A DNA stretch of 64,000 bases from Mya arenaria (taxonomy: Eukaryota; Mollusca; Bivalvia; Myida; Myidae), in contig NC_069125.1 in the NCBI RefSeq assembly GCF_026914265.1, positions 20,324,966-20,388,965 on the forward strand. Direction: 5' to 3'. Every line of letters starts with the position of its first letter. Position 1 is the first letter of the stretch. The notes beneath the pieces were generated by a model. It saw only the letters and a list, made by a program, of their open reading frames with translations. It was not told the origin of the DNA and did no database searches. The translations under genes were made by a program, and so were the position numbers. Shown piece by piece: positions 1-12,553 of this stretch.

Positions 1-915
1 AATTACCCATATTTAAACTTGTTCACGATTTCAAATCAGAAGCATTGGTGAAAATTTGTGGCCACTAATGGTTAAATAAGGTTTTTCTATGAGTTGACAT
101 ACTGACATATTAAGTTTTGATTAAAAGCAACCCATATTACATTATATATACATTATATCCAGACAATAATTCGGACTAATTTTAGAAGCACTTGTCTAAA
201 TAAGGCCTTTGTCGGACAAACAAATTCGTAAGATAAAATATTAGGAAGGATGATAAAAAAGCCACTATTGTGTGAACAGGGTTTGTCTAAATTTTAATCT
301 AGTTATCTAGTTTTCAACCCATACTTGAACAGAACTTGTCTGAGAATTCATCAAGACAATCATTTGAACTTAAAGAGGTGGTCCGAACAAAGTACATGAA
401 CATCCCTAACAACATTAATCATCCTATCAACAATAAACATTTCAAACTTTGACCTCTAAGCGTGACCTTGACCTTTGAAGTATAGACCAGGGTCTTCAGC
501 ACCACACCCCACAGGTATCAACTGATGGAAAACCACTAACTCTTAACTTGTTACTTGTTTTAATTTTTTATTATTTAAGTATAGTATCTTTTGCCTCACT
601 TCAAAATGCGGAAGCTGCATTTTTTCTGTTTCAGAATTTTTACATCACTAAAATCATAAAGGCGAGCCACATCTTACTGCAAAATGCCAAGTAAATAGTT
701 CAATGAGAAAATGGTACTGTATCATGTGATCAAAATGTTGAGCCATGATGATTGAACATCTCACATAGAAGCAAAAATGCTGAACCTTCTGAAATTGTAA
801 CTTCTGCATTTTGTAAAAATTACCAAGATTAAATACTAAAAGTAAAACCTTTGCTACTGAAAACATTGGATTTTGTAGCTTCGACATTTGGAAGTGAGGC
901 CATCCATTTACTATA
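1..915. other. AT-rich non-coding DNA
   Basis: I see no gene here. Around 440-510 there is a decayed piece of the dispersed repeat carrying GTGACCTTGACCTTTGA, the same motif as in the tandem-core elements further on. The rest looks like unique AT-rich sequence with stops in all frames. Confidence 0.6.
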
Positions 916-2216
916 ACAAGAGGCACATCAGTGCCTGTGCTCCACTGGCCAAAAGGTTCAAGCAAAGACCACCTAACGAACATTTTCGTCAAGTTTCATA
1001 GAAATACAATCATCAATTTTTGAGGAGAAGTTATTTAAAAAATTTTTTTACTTTAATAGCTCTGGCTGCCATGTTGTGCAGTGGACCGAAATGATTTGGG
1101 CAATTTGAGTAAAGGAGCACCAAACAAACATTTCTGTCAAGTTTTATCGAAAAAAGGTCATCGGTTTCGACGACAAGTCGTATAAAGTTTTTTTTATTTT
1201 TTAGCTCTGGCAGCCATGGTGTGCAGTGGACTGGAACCATTTAACAAATTTTGGTTAATGACCACCCAAGGAACATTTCTGTCAAGTTTCATCAAAGTCT
1301 GATCATCGGTTTCTGAGGAGAAGTGGTGTAAAGGTTTTTCCTATTTTTAGCTCTGGCTGCCATGTTGTGCAGCGGACCGGAACCATTTGGGCAATTTTGA
1401 TTAAAGGGCATCCCGATGAACATTTATGTAAAGTTTCATCAAAATCTGATAATCGGTTTCTGAGAAGATGTAGTTTAACGTTTTTTTCTATTCTTAGCTC
1501 TGGTGCCCATGTTGTGCAGCAGACCAGAACTGTTTGGGCTATTTTGGTTAAGGACTACCCAAGTAACATTTCTGTCAGTTTCATTGCAATACGATCATCA
1601 GTTTCTGAGGAGAAGTCGTTTAAAGGTTTTTCTATTTTTACCTCTGGGGGCCATCTTGTGCAGTGGACCGAAACCATTGAAGCAAATTTGATAAAGGACC
1701 ATCCAAGGAACATTTCTGTTAAGTTTCATCAAAATCTGATCATCGGTTTCTGAGAAGATGTTCTTTAAAGGTTTTTCTATTTTTTTGCCCTGGCAGCCAT
1801 GTTGTGCAGCGGACCGGAACCATTTGAGCAATTTTGGTTAAGGACCACCCAAGGAACAATTCTGTCAAGTTTCATCAAAATCTGCCTATCCGTTTCAGAG
1901 GAGATGTCGTTTAAAGATTTTGCTATTTTTAGCTGTGGCGGCCATATTGTGCAATGGACCAGAACCATTTGAGCAATTTTAATAAAGGACCACCCAAGGA
2001 ACATTACTGTCAAGTTTCATCAAAATCTGCCAAACCGTTTCAGAGGAGATGTCGTTTAAAGATTTTGCTATTTTTAGCTCTGGCGGCCATATTGTGCAAT
2101 GGACCGGAACCATTTGAGCAATTTTGGTAAAGGACCACCAAAGGAACATTCCTGTGAAGTTTTGTCAAAATCCGCTTATCAGTTTCAGAGGAGATGTCGT
2201 TTAAAGTAAAAGTTTA

Positions 2217-2264
<48 letters not shown>

Positions 2265-2322
2265 CTCACGACGGACAATCTGTGACAACATAAGCTCCAT
2301 GGCCTTCGGCCAGTGGAGCTAA
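916..2322 (+). mobile_element. Tandem-core element with terminal hairpins (pearl/Helentron-like)
   Basis: The element begins ACAAGAGGCAC at 916 and ends near 2322 after a hairpin (AGCTCCATGGCC, TTC, GGCCAGTGGAGCT). The CTCCACTGGCC near its start is the reverse complement of GGCCAGTGGAG near its end. The core is about nine diverged tandem units of roughly 145 bp, each with GCCATNTTGTGCAGTGGACC and a stretch like AAGTTTCATCAAAATCTG. A (CGCA)n microsatellite follows at about 2216-2266, just before the terminal hairpin. Core repeats, then microsatellite, then 3' hairpin is the layout described for bivalve pearl elements and Helentron-associated elements; that assignment is inference. Short open frames inside are repeat by-products. 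Confidence 0.7.
2216..2266. repeat. (CGCA)n microsatellite
   Basis: About a dozen CGCA tetranucleotide copies sit between the last core unit and the terminal hairpin of the enclosing element, with one CGCACTCACG variant at the end. Confidence 0.95.
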
Positions 2323-2507
2323 AAAGTACATAAAAGTATATATTCATTATCAATAAATAAGCCTCAATTTATATTCACATTCAATTTGATTGCATTTACT
2401 AGATGGAGTCTGGTTATAAAAAAACAAACATGTTTAGATGAATGTTTTTATTAGCTCAAGGTTTATGTATCCTAATCTGTAATTATATCCACAGTTTGAT
2501 GTGTTGA

Positions 2508-3881
2508 CAGGGTTAGACACTAACATTTTTCACAAGGTAGTCCCTCGGACTACTGGATCTGAAATCCTGGTAGTCCAGCCAAAATTCTGGTAGTCCAAAA
2601 AAATGCAACGGATTCCTTCAGTGTTTTGTGAGACTAAGCCTTCTCTTAAGAACATTGTCAGTATAATTCTTTGATTGGTCATGTTGTTTTATTTGTCTCA
2701 ATCTTAAAATTTCCACAGTCTTCAAAAAAATAAATAAAAAAAATTGGCTTTAGAATTAATTTTAAAACATAAAAAAATCTAAAATCCATGCTAAAATTTC
2801 CCCAGAATAAAAATCTAAAATCAATGCTAAAATACCCCATAATCTGTCACTTTCAGGAAAATAGTGCAATAAAGTTTCAAGTTTTATTTTTTATAAACCA
2901 GAAGGTCCTAAACCCATGAGGCATAAAGTGCACAATCTTGACAAAAACAAATAATATGTACTTGTGCGGTAACATATTATTAAACTAATAAAATTTATGA
3001 CAATGCCTATTATACTGGACTGTTACAGAATGTCTATTTGACATGATGTGAAAAACTAAATGTAAACAAATACACTTAAACTCTTCAATCCTCCATTTTT
3101 AGTGTTAATTAACTGTATAAATTTGTGCATACTAGGATGTCGTAAATAAAAGGAACATGTCAAAGACCAAGATTGTTGCTAAGTTACGGCACAAATAACA
3201 GACATCCTACTTATAAGCAATATTTGATAATTGGCATCCTACTATTCAGTATTCTTAGTTAATCTAATTCTAACCAACATATCATAATGCTTAAAAGACA
3301 TAATGAAATAAATTCCCAAAGTGTTACTAATTATTTTTAATATGGGAGTAAGATAAAAATCGTTATTGGTCCTTGCTTCGATGTATATAAAGTTACGATA
3401 TTTTGGCGCAAAAATTAACACACACAATTTTGCCGTCGTCTCCACAATTCTCCACTTTTGGACACAATCTTTTTTGAGACCCAAATCTACCTCGTTGACA
3501 TTGGCAGAGGTTCACATGTATGACGATTTAAACAGACCATACAGTGTGAAGAATGGTTTTCCCTTTCTTAATAAAGACATTCTTTAGACTGGTTTAAATA
3601 TTGATCAAAAGGCTTTACGAAATGTGCGGGAAATTTGGTTAACAGTCCACGTTGTACGTAACTGCTCGGCCATCTTCAGCAAGCTTTAGAATGAGTGTTT
3701 ACCGGTGATATTTGGCTATTTGACATCATTTTTTGCAAGTTTAAGCATAATAAGATTTTATGCTCAATTAACTGATGTGATATTTATTTTTTCTAGTAGT
3801 CCAACAGACTACTGACTTAAAAATTCTTGTAGTCCGACCAAAAAACTGGTAGTTTCGGACTATCGTTAGTGTTGAACCCTG
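2508..3881. mobile_element. Non-autonomous hAT-like TIR element, copy 1
   Basis: The left end reads CAGGGTTAGACACTAAC and the right end, on the other strand, CAGGGTTCAACACTAAC. Subterminal GTAGTCC / GGACTAC motifs recur inside both ends. The interior shares blocks with the element at 24081-25355: TTGGCGCAAAAATTAACA near 3400 matches TGGCGCGAAAATTAACA near 24735, and GCAGAGGTTCACATGT near 3505 matches GCCAGAGGTTCACATGT near 25093. No transposase frame is visible. The CAGGG terminus suggests the hAT superfamily (inference). I could not see a clean target-site duplication for this copy. Confidence 0.65.
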
Positions 3882-4690
3882 CATGGTTGATAGTTGAATG
3901 AGATCAATTTACAACCCGAGATCGGCAACTTTAACTCAATTCAATGCTGTTCATATATCGTGGATGAGAAAGTTTTTGTCCTAAGTTTGTAGATAGCCTT
4001 TGACATTTGTGAATTATCTGTTTATATTTCTTTAGACATTGGTTATATATAAGATCTTCATAGTCAAGATGAGTTCAGTACATTAAGGATTTTTTTCAGC
4101 ATCAGGAAGTTTGTGTTGTTTTGTTTTTTTATGTGGCAAATTTTTAAGGAAGTCCATATATACAGCTGCTTCAGTGTCTTTGACGATTTTTGTCTTGGTG
4201 ACTCTACATCTACGACCATAATGAATGTCCAAATGTTAAAAAATGTTCCCTTAACGTGCATTATTGTGGCTAATCATTAAGGATTAGAACAATCCCGTTT
4301 TGAACATCTATTATTTAAGACTTCACACGTTAACAGGTGGATCTTTCCCAAATGTGGTGTTTGGGGAGTGAAATGCAGCAAATCAGTCAATTTACTACAG
4401 ATGAAAACTCATGAAATTAACATGTATATAATATAAACTAACAAATCTATGCACGAAAATATATGACAAAACATATAAGCATGTTTTGTGAGCTTTTTTA
4501 CTATATATTGAATGAGTGATAATATAATACTTGTCTGGAGATGAGACTAGAAATATATTGTAAAACGTTTATTCAAAATGTTAGAAATAATGGTATTTTA
4601 GCAGTTATGCCATAAAGTTCGGATGAACCATAGGTCGCCGTAGATCTCTATATACAACGATCACAACTGACATTGGATTCTATACAGTTA
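3882..4690. other. Non-coding, no recognisable content
   Basis: AT-rich sequence with only short frames on both strands. I recognise no exon, RNA gene or repeat here. Confidence 0.5.
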
Positions 4691-4699
4691 TAAACCGGT

Positions 4700-5092
4700 A
4701 TGACTAGTTAGAGGAAAGTGCACTTTCCGCGGAAAGTACGAAACCCTACGGAAAGTACATGCAAAATACCCATTTTTATTAAATTGCACTTATTTTTTTT
4801 TAACAATTACATTTGAATACCTAAAACACTTTATGTGTATAATGTTTGTACATTTTGGAAAAATTATTGGAAATTTACATATTTTGAATTAGCGGAAAGT
4901 ACGAAATTGTAAGAAAGTACACTCAAAATGCATATTTTTATGAAAATTAAAGAAAAAAATATCATTTTGTATTACTAACGAAAATACATGATGTGTTTAA
5001 GTTTTGTACAAATCGGATGATATTTCACTAATTTATTTGAGGATATATTTATTTATGCATACGGAAAGTACGCAGTACAACGGAAAGTTCAT
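4700..5092 (+). repeat. CGGAAAGTAC repeat, split by a later insertion
   Basis: CGGAAAGTAC-like motifs occur at about 4728, 4749, 4892 and 5060, with spacers ending in the phrase ACATGCAAAATACCCATTTTTA. The same phrase reappears at about 8860-8885, after the 3.8-kb TIR element. This is consistent with one older repeat being interrupted by that element. Confidence 0.6.
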
Positions 5093-5149
5093 CGAGGGCT
5101 GATCGCGAAACTGTCCCATTTGACATATTTTCAGAAAACCACTTTTTGG

Positions 5150-5153
<4 letters not shown>

Positions 5154-5201
<48 letters not shown>
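5154..5201. repeat. (TA)n microsatellite
   Basis: An uninterrupted run of about 24 TA dinucleotides. Confidence 0.97.
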
Positions 5202-5204
<3 letters not shown>

Positions 5205-5939
5205 CTGTGATACATATCCTACAAAAATATTAAGTTCATATCTCTACAAATATTTATTGTATTAAACATTTGTCCTTTAGTTCCATCTGGCAAAGCAATT
5301 TTATTTTCCCGCGAAACTTCCATGTGAATATGCAAGGAAATAGGACAGTTTCGAAGTCAATTTAAAATTATTTTTTCAAATGTAAATTGTTCTATTTGAA
5401 TAAAAGTGTTTTTTGCCAATCATTTCTTAGATTTATATGAATGAAAAGTGTGGATCTAAACTTATATGGCTAAAATATATCATTTTTATCAAAATACTTC
5501 TTCTGTTTTTCAAATGGTACAGTTTCGCAGTATTTTTATCTTTCATAAGAATGAACTTTTACTGCGAAACTATACTAAGTGCAGCACATTTCTCAATATT
5601 TGGCACATTTTTTTTATCAATAACGATATTTATATTATTAGAATATAAATATATAGTTACTATATGATCATTAAATCAATTGAAATTAGAAAATATTAAA
5701 AAAAAATACAAAGATGCAATGTCATTATGATCATATCTGCATCATGTGATGTGAATTCATATGTTTATGTTAATAAAAGTTTGGATATTATATAGTTTGA
5801 AAAAAAAAATTCTTATTATTACATACTGATAAACCTTTATTTATCTAATAGCATTTAAAATGACACTCATATTCAAAATTCAATTTATAAGACATACACA
5901 GAAAAGTCATGTATAACAAACATAAATTTTGAGTGATAA

Positions 5940-6245
5940 ACCTTTAACTACTTACTAAATATTGCATATATGAAAACTATTAAAAACTGATAACAAGATT
6001 GTAACTGTGTATTTAATAGCTGAAAAATATTAAATGATTGGTGAGTGCAAAAAGATTTACTGTGATCTTCTCATTAGGTAGAAATACCGTGTTTTCTGCA
6101 CCTTTCTTTTAAATTAAACCCAGCATCCTTCATAAGAAACATTGTTTTAGACATGTATTCATCCTTTTTAGTACTAGTATATTATAACAATTGTATTAAT
6201 TATGGTTAATCTTATTTGGGAGTAAGAGTGTATCTTTAAGTATAA
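5940..6245 (-). repeat. Dispersed repeat, copy 1 (pair with 17695-17995)
   Basis: Read on the minus strand this aligns with 17695-17995 over about 300 bp. Both contain a sequence like CACTNTTACTCCCAA, then AAGGATGAATA, TTCTTATGAAGGAT, AAAGAAAGGTGCAGAAAA and GATCACAGTAAATCTTTT, and end in CAATCTTGTTATCAG. No coding frame runs through both copies. It is probably a MITE or SINE-like unit; the class is not resolved. Confidence 0.75.
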
Positions 6246-8989
6246 TGGATGACTTATTATTTTACCTATTCTCCCACATTAAAAATGTGCATCAGACCAC
6301 ACATTTTAAATCATTCAACAGAAATTCAATTTATTCTAGATATTAACTATCAACTTTGTGACAAACAATGTTAAGTTTTATCTTTTCACTTGATTTTACT
6401 TCTGTTTTTACCTCAAGTTACCAGAAAAAATGCATACAATTTCAAAGGGACTTAAATGGCGACAAAAGTATTCATGAATATGTTTGAAGATTTAAACTTA
6501 ATATTTTCAAATAAGGCAATAAAAATGCCCAGCTTTGTAACACCGCAACTGCAATTCTATAGTTGTGGCCTAATGTGCAAACTATAAACAGCAAAATTCT
6601 TATTCAGAGTGAATTCCTTTTTTTGCCATCCCATTACAACAATACCTGCAAAATTGGGAATTTGCACATCGTAGAGATTAGATATTGGGAACATGAGTCA
6701 AAGCGACAATAAATTAATAACTAAAAAGTTGAGAAATGTAAAAGTAAGAAATGTCAATAAATCAAATTGTTCAATGACTTGTTAGAGAAAAAAGCAAGTT
6801 GTTTAACACACTGGACCTGAGTTAATTTAAATTCCGAAAAATGAAATGAGAATTTTCCCCAGTAGTATTAAGAAAAACATATTAAATATATTAACTTTTT
6901 CAGCATTTGGAAGAGCCGATTATTAGATATAAAAACAGCTAAGAAAAATAGACCCGAAGTTTAAATACCCTTTAACAAAATATAAAATGTGTTCTAGACA
7001 ATACTTTGCATGCCATGAATCTGTCTCTTCTATCAAAGTCCAAACATGGTATGTATCACAAACTCCAAAAATTTATAATTAAATCATTGTAATAGGTACC
7101 CTTGAAAAGCTCATGATTTGTTTTCAATTACTGCAGTTTTGCTACCTGCTTGGCGGAAAAATCAATTGGTTTGAGGGACCTTAATAAAATCACTTTCTTT
7201 TCGATGTTGACAAATTCAGCTAAAGCCAAAAATGTTATTTTCCTAAAGCCCTGTTGCAGCTATTTCCCTTTAAAGGAGCAATGTTTAAATAAATATTATC
7301 TTAAAATGATTTTAACAGGGCTCTCACTAGGCTGAAAATTTTGGGAGATGTGACTTCTCCCTTCAGTCAATTTAGGGAGAAGTGGGGAGACTTTAGGGAG
7401 AAGTGATACTTTTCGTAACACCTGATCCAAAAACTATGCCATACCACACACCTCAGTTTATATTCACATTCAAATTGATTGCTATAACTATAAAATGTTC
7501 ATAAAATAGTTCATAAAATAATGTATCATTTTTGGCTGGGCAAAAGTGTATTTGTCAATGTCACATACCGACAGTTTATTTCCAAATAGCAAATAAAATG
7601 AAACAAAAACCAAGACAGCTATATACAGTTTCTTAATATCTAGACGTTTTGCATGCGCGCTGGCTAGTAAAGAGATATCCTTGTCAAACACTAATAAATA
7701 AGTGTTTTTTACTTCATTAACTATTGTTAAAATTGTTTAGTAGAGATATTTTACTGTAGTATTTGGATGATACACAGGGTAGGTATTACTGGCCACCATG
7801 ATTGTTCATGATTGGCTGAAGACTATGTGAATAAATATCGAGTCCAGGATATCCATACAAAATTTCACATGATTCACTAGACTAGAGACTGATGTGACAT
7901 TGCAGTGATTTGGTCATTATCGCAGATATAACGAGTACACAAATATTTATAGTCTTTTTAACTGATGTTGTCACACTTTTTTAACTGATTGTTGTCACAC
8001 TTTTGGTTTGTTCTGTTTTGTACAACTGTACAGATGTTAATTAGCTCAATCATAAAAAAATACCCATAAAGAGGCTTTTTTCACAATAAAAAGAAGGTTT
8101 ATAGTTCAGAGTTTACTTTAAAAACTTACATCATAGATATTGATATCATGCAATCATTTTTTCATGATCAAACGTGTTTCTTGCTTGGGAACATTTCAAT
8201 AATATTATATTATTTTTCATTCAACTGAGGAAAAATGTTTCTTGAAATGCATATTTTTTTCCCCTGCAAATCATGCTTAATTAATGTTATTTATCTTATG
8301 TTTCAACTATTAACTTCAATTTTCAATGTAAAACAATGGTTTCAGTTCATAGTTGTTAAATTTTAGTCATTTAATCTGGTAAAAACATTCGGTCACTGAT
8401 ATATGAAGGGCAATTCAAAAACGGCAAATAGGACAGTTTCGCAGTAATTTTAATTTCAAAAAGTATTTATTTGCGTCTTTTTTCCTAAAAGTGACAAATT
8501 TTCATAACTATTTTGTGTATAAAGTTATGAACCATTATTTAAATAGTAAAATTGCAATATAAACCGTACTTTTAAAAATAAGATGTCATTTAGAATAGTT
8601 TGGCAGTGAAAAAAGAGTTTAGTTTTAGTCAATTTTGACCGCGAAACTGTTCTAAGTAACATATTGTAATAAATACATATTTTAAAAAGGCATTGGTTAA
8701 AGTCTGAGTCATACTTATATTTCTGACATCATTTTGAACTAAGTTTCTGAAAATAGTAACAAGAAAAGCCCTATATAAGAAAAATAAACAGTTTTTAGCT
8801 TCTCCTGAACAATTTACAAAAATGCAGATGGAACAGTTTCGCGCTCAGCCCTCGACATGTACATGCAAAATACACATTTTTATTTGTATACATTAAGAAA
8901 ATAGTTCACCTAGTTAAATTTTCATGTTTTAATACAATACATATTTGTTTATTTTGGTCAGATTTATTGTAGTTTTACGTATTAGGACT

Positions 8990-9690
8990 CCTTACAGAAC
9001 AGAACAGAACAGAGTTTATTCGAATCAAAACATTACGGTTTCTCATCATAAAGATATACAAAATAGAGAAATACAACTGATGTTAAACAATAAGCAATAC
9101 ACGACTACATATGACATATCAACAATGTGATACTTAAATATTTAGCAATGCATGAACTCATAAAGATGAAAACAAGAGAACAATAAATCCTAAATTAATA
9201 TATCATCTCATCATGAATATATTATGCAAAGAAAAAAAATCACACAGTGTTGTTTAATATATGTTATTTCTAATTCTATATGCATCTCTTATATAGGTGG
9301 CAATTGATTATTTAGGTTCGTTTCTTCTTTTAGAATTAAGCAGTGAAATCATTTTGAAAACACTTGGATTTCTCCAATAAAACGTTTTAATGTGTCTTCG
9401 TCTAAGATCTCCATAAGGTGCACATTTAAACAAAAAATGGAACTCATCTTCAATGTCATTTGAGTTGCACACTTGGCATACACGTTCAGGTCTTTCAATA
9501 CGATTTCGTCCGTATCTTCCGGTTTCTGTTCTTAACCGATGTGTAGAAGTTCTCATCTGAACGACTTAACGTCTCTTTTCTGAGATCTTAATAATGTCCA
9601 AATATTGCACGTACTCAAAGTTTAATTTCATATGTTTATACAATAAGGATAAAACGATGTTATATATAATTATGCCATTTATTTCCTCTG
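8990..9690 (-). pseudogene. 5'-truncated LINE: ORF2 C-terminus with pentanucleotide tail
   Basis: On the minus strand the frame from 9556 to 9308 encodes the end of a non-LTR retrotransposon polyprotein. It includes RTETGRYGRNRIERPERV and a Cys-Cys-His-Cys knuckle with C-x2-C-x9-H-x4-C spacing, then RRHIKTFYWRNPSVFKM. The frame continues upstream to about 9690 with LYKHMKLNFEYVQYLDIIKI, broken by one stop at about 9569. Downstream comes about 300 bp of 3' UTR and a tail of four (CTGTT) units at about 8995-9013. The reverse transcriptase and endonuclease are missing, as in a 5'-truncated insertion. Confidence 0.85.
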
Positions 9691-10402
9691 ATTGAGATAT
9701 ATATATTAACTAACATAATAAATGCATGTGTTAACAAAATAAACGAAAAGAAATATGGTCATGATAAATGCATGTGAAACTATACTAATGATATGATCAG
9801 ATATACATTTGCAAGCAGAAAGATAACACAATATGACAAAATGTGCATTTCACTTTGTAAAGAATATGTTTATATCAAAAGAGAGAAAAAAATGCATATG
9901 CGAACAAGCATAAATGTTACATTATCAGGATAAACTTTTGTGCAAGCAACTACTCGAAACAGGTTTTCAAACATTATTACAATGAAAGGAGGTTAAAAAG
10001 GAACATTTACGATATCTACTTATTGTAACATTTGTTTCGGCATTATCATACAGCAAACAATTTATAACACATCGTCAGGAATCAGTAAAATATCACTTAC
10101 GATCAAAAAAATCATAAGAGTCATCATCGAAATCTTGCTTACTTATGTTTACATGCTAATTGAAATTGAAATGTATTTTCAAAATAGTTAAGCATTTGTA
10201 GACAAAGTGTAATGCTATTCTCAAGAAATGTTTGTGTACCTTCTTATCTATAAAAACTAAATGTTGTTTTTTTCCAAGCAAATATTGCAACTTTGCGTTG
10301 GTCCAGAGTTCGAACATTCTCTATGTCCAAACTATGATCGCATCAGTTCTGGACATTTGATTCATGTTCGATTATTCAGGGGAATGGCTAGAAGCGTTCC
10401 AT
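9691..10402. other. Non-coding, no recognisable content
   Basis: AT-rich sequence with no frame, splice pattern or repeat that I can support. A further decayed upstream part of the LINE could lie here, but I cannot read one. Confidence 0.5.
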
Positions 10403-11200
10403 GGTTGTGTTACACTAGATACTACCACACGTGTACCTATGATTGTGTTACACTAGATACTACCATAGGTGTACCAATGGTTGTGTTACACTAGATACTA
10501 CCACACGTGTACCTACGATTGTGTTACACTAGATACTACCATAGGTGTACCAATGGTTGTGTTACACTAGATACTACCACACGTGTACCTATGGTTGTGT
10601 TACACTAGATACTACCACACATGTACCTATGATTGTGTTACACTAGATACTACCACACATGTACCAATGGTTGTGTTACACTAGATACTATCACACGTGT
10701 ACCAATGGTTGTGTTACACTAGATACTACCACACGTGTACCTATAGTTGTGTTGCACTAGATACTTCCACACGTGTACCTATGGTTGTGTTACACTAGAT
10801 ACTATCACACATGTACATATGGTTGTGTCTCACTAGTTACTACCACACGTGTACCAATGGTTGTGTTACACTAGATACTCTCACACGTGTACATATGGTT
10901 GTGTTACACTAGATACTATCACACATGTACCAATGGTTGTGTTACACTAGATACTACCACATGTGTATCCATGGTTGTGTTACACTAGATACTACCACAC
11001 GTGTACCTATGGTTGTGTTACACTAGATACTCTTACACGTGTACATATGGTTGTGTTACACTAGATACTATCACACATGTACCAATGGTTGTGTTACACT
11101 AGATACTACCACATGTGTATCCGTGGTTGTGTTACACTAGATACTACCACACACGTTCCAATGGTTGTGTTACACTAGATACTACCATACGTGTACCTGT
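10403..11200 (+). repeat. 38-bp minisatellite, 21 copies
   Basis: The unit starts GGTTGTGTTACACTAGATAC and continues TACCACACGTGTACCTAT. The first unit starts at 10403 and the last at 11163, exactly 20 periods of 38 bp, so there are no net length changes. Substitutions cluster at a few sites (CACACGTGTACC versus CATAGGTGTACC or CACATGTACC). The unit contains the palindrome ACACGTGT. Confidence 0.97.
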
Positions 11201-11498
11201 ACCGTGTATGGTTCTTTTGTTTGTATAGTGACATGCTTTTGCCAATTCATTATTGTTATTGTTTTTGTTGCTGTTCGAAGACTCAAGAATACTTATACAC
11301 TATACTGTTGTTTTACTTAGGTGGAACACCAGTTTGTTAATGTATTCAAGTATTAATTATATTGTGCTTTTTCCATATAACTCAAAAAAATTCAATCATA
11401 AATAAACAATATAATAATCTTGTAAAGTGTGTTTTTGTAATGTTTTATTATTCATTCACTATAATAGTACGGTTCTTGGTTATATATGTATTTTTGTG
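11201..11498. other. Non-coding, no recognisable content
   Basis: AT-rich spacer with only short frames and nothing conserved that I can identify. Confidence 0.4.
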
Positions 11499-12295
11499 TC
11501 GCCTGAAAAGACGACATATAGGGGTTACTTTTGTCGGCGGCGTCCCATTTTCGCTTGTCCGGGGTATATCTCCTAAACTATTAGTGGTATCAACTTGAAA
11601 CTTCATATGTACATAGATCTAATTGAGGGCAAGTGCAGTGCACAAGAACTGTTACTCTTGCTTTCTTAGTTTTAAAATTATTGCCCTTTGTTAATTTGCA
11701 TGCTTAAAGTTTTGTCCGGGGCATATCTTGAAGAATATAAGAGGTATCAACTTGAAACTTCATAGCTAGATATATCTCATTGAGGGCAAGTGCAGTGCAC
11801 AATAACAGTAACTCTTGCTTTCTTAGTTTTAAAGTTATTGCCCTTTGTTAATTTTCATTCTTAAAGTTTTGTCCGGGGCATATCTTGAAGAATATAAGAG
11901 GTATCAACTTGAAACTTCACAGCTAGATAGATCTCATTGAGGGCAAGTGCAGTGCACAATAACAGTAACTCTTGCTTTCTTAGTTTTAAAGTTATTGCCC
12001 TTTGTTAATTTTCATTTGAAAGTTTTGTCCGGGGCATATCTTGAAGAATATAAAAGGTATCAACTTGAAACTTCATAGCTAGATAGATCTCATTGAGAGC
12101 AAGTGCAGTGCACAAGAACTGTTACTCTTGCTGCCATATTTTTAGAGTTATTGCCCTTTGTTAATTTTCTTGCTTAGGTTTTGTCCGTGGCATATCTCGT
12201 AAACTATAGGAGGTTTCAACCTGAAACTTATTCCGTAGGTATATCTGATTGAGGGTTCAAATGCCACCTACACTTGAAAGTTAAATGGCAACATC
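11499..12295 (+). mobile_element. Tandem-core element with GTCGCC hairpin end
   Basis: It opens with a hairpin, TGTCGCCTGAAAAGACGACA (one stem mismatch), followed by TATAGGGGTTACTTTTGTCG. The core is about five tandem units of roughly 150 bp, each with TTTTGTCCGGGGCATATCTT, GGTATCAACTTGAAACTTCA, GAGGGCAAGTGCAGTGCACA and a sequence like TTATTGCCCTTTGTTAATTT. The right end is vague near 12290. The layout is the same as at 916-2322, but the core is different. Confidence 0.7.
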
Positions 12296-12389
12296 ATTGT
12301 CTATAAATGAATAAAATGCCAATCTAACAGCTATAATGTCGACAGTAAATAATTCGTCAGACGACACATCCGACTCGCGGAGTTCTAGT

Positions 12390-12553
12390 TTAAAGCTGCA
12401 CTCTCACAGATTGACCGTTTTGACAACTTTTTTATTTTTTGTCTCATGGAATGAGCCAATTTTGCATAAATATCGGCAAACCAGACTGCTGGCAAAAGAT
12501 CAGATCGCAGATTTTCATATTTATATTTAAAAAAATGATGTTTTATGCATTTT
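12390..12553 (+). repeat. Left arm of a split foldback element
   Basis: The arm starts TTAAAGCTGCACTCTCACAG and runs through GATTGACCGTTTTGACAAC, a sequence like GAATGAGCCAATTTTGC and GATCAGATCGCAGATTTTCA to GATGTTTTATGCATTTTT. The minus strand of 15871-16026 gives the same sequence, so the two arms form a palindrome whose centre (CTTAAACTGTTAGTAACGCT) lies at 13742-13781. I recognise this as a common bivalve foldback MITE. Confidence 0.85.

Larger units (their letters stand above)
5093..8854. mobile_element. 3.8-kb TIR element with internal end-like motifs
   Basis: The left terminus is CGAGGGCTGATCGCGAAACT and the right terminus, read on the minus strand, is CGAGGGCTGAGCGCGAAACT; identity continues for about 30 bp with about three mismatches. 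The core of the terminus, GCGAAACTGTCC or its complement, recurs inside near 5310, 5330, 5515, 5562, 8430 and 8640, as subterminal transposase-binding repeats do. No transposase frame survives. A (TA)n run, a roughly 300-bp dispersed repeat (5940-6245) and one end of a CAGGGCTCTCACTAGG element (about 7315-7405) are nested inside. Confidence 0.65.

Noticed and set aside
10403..11200. CRISPR array
   Set aside because: Units are contiguous 38-bp tandem copies without unique spacers, in a eukaryotic genome.
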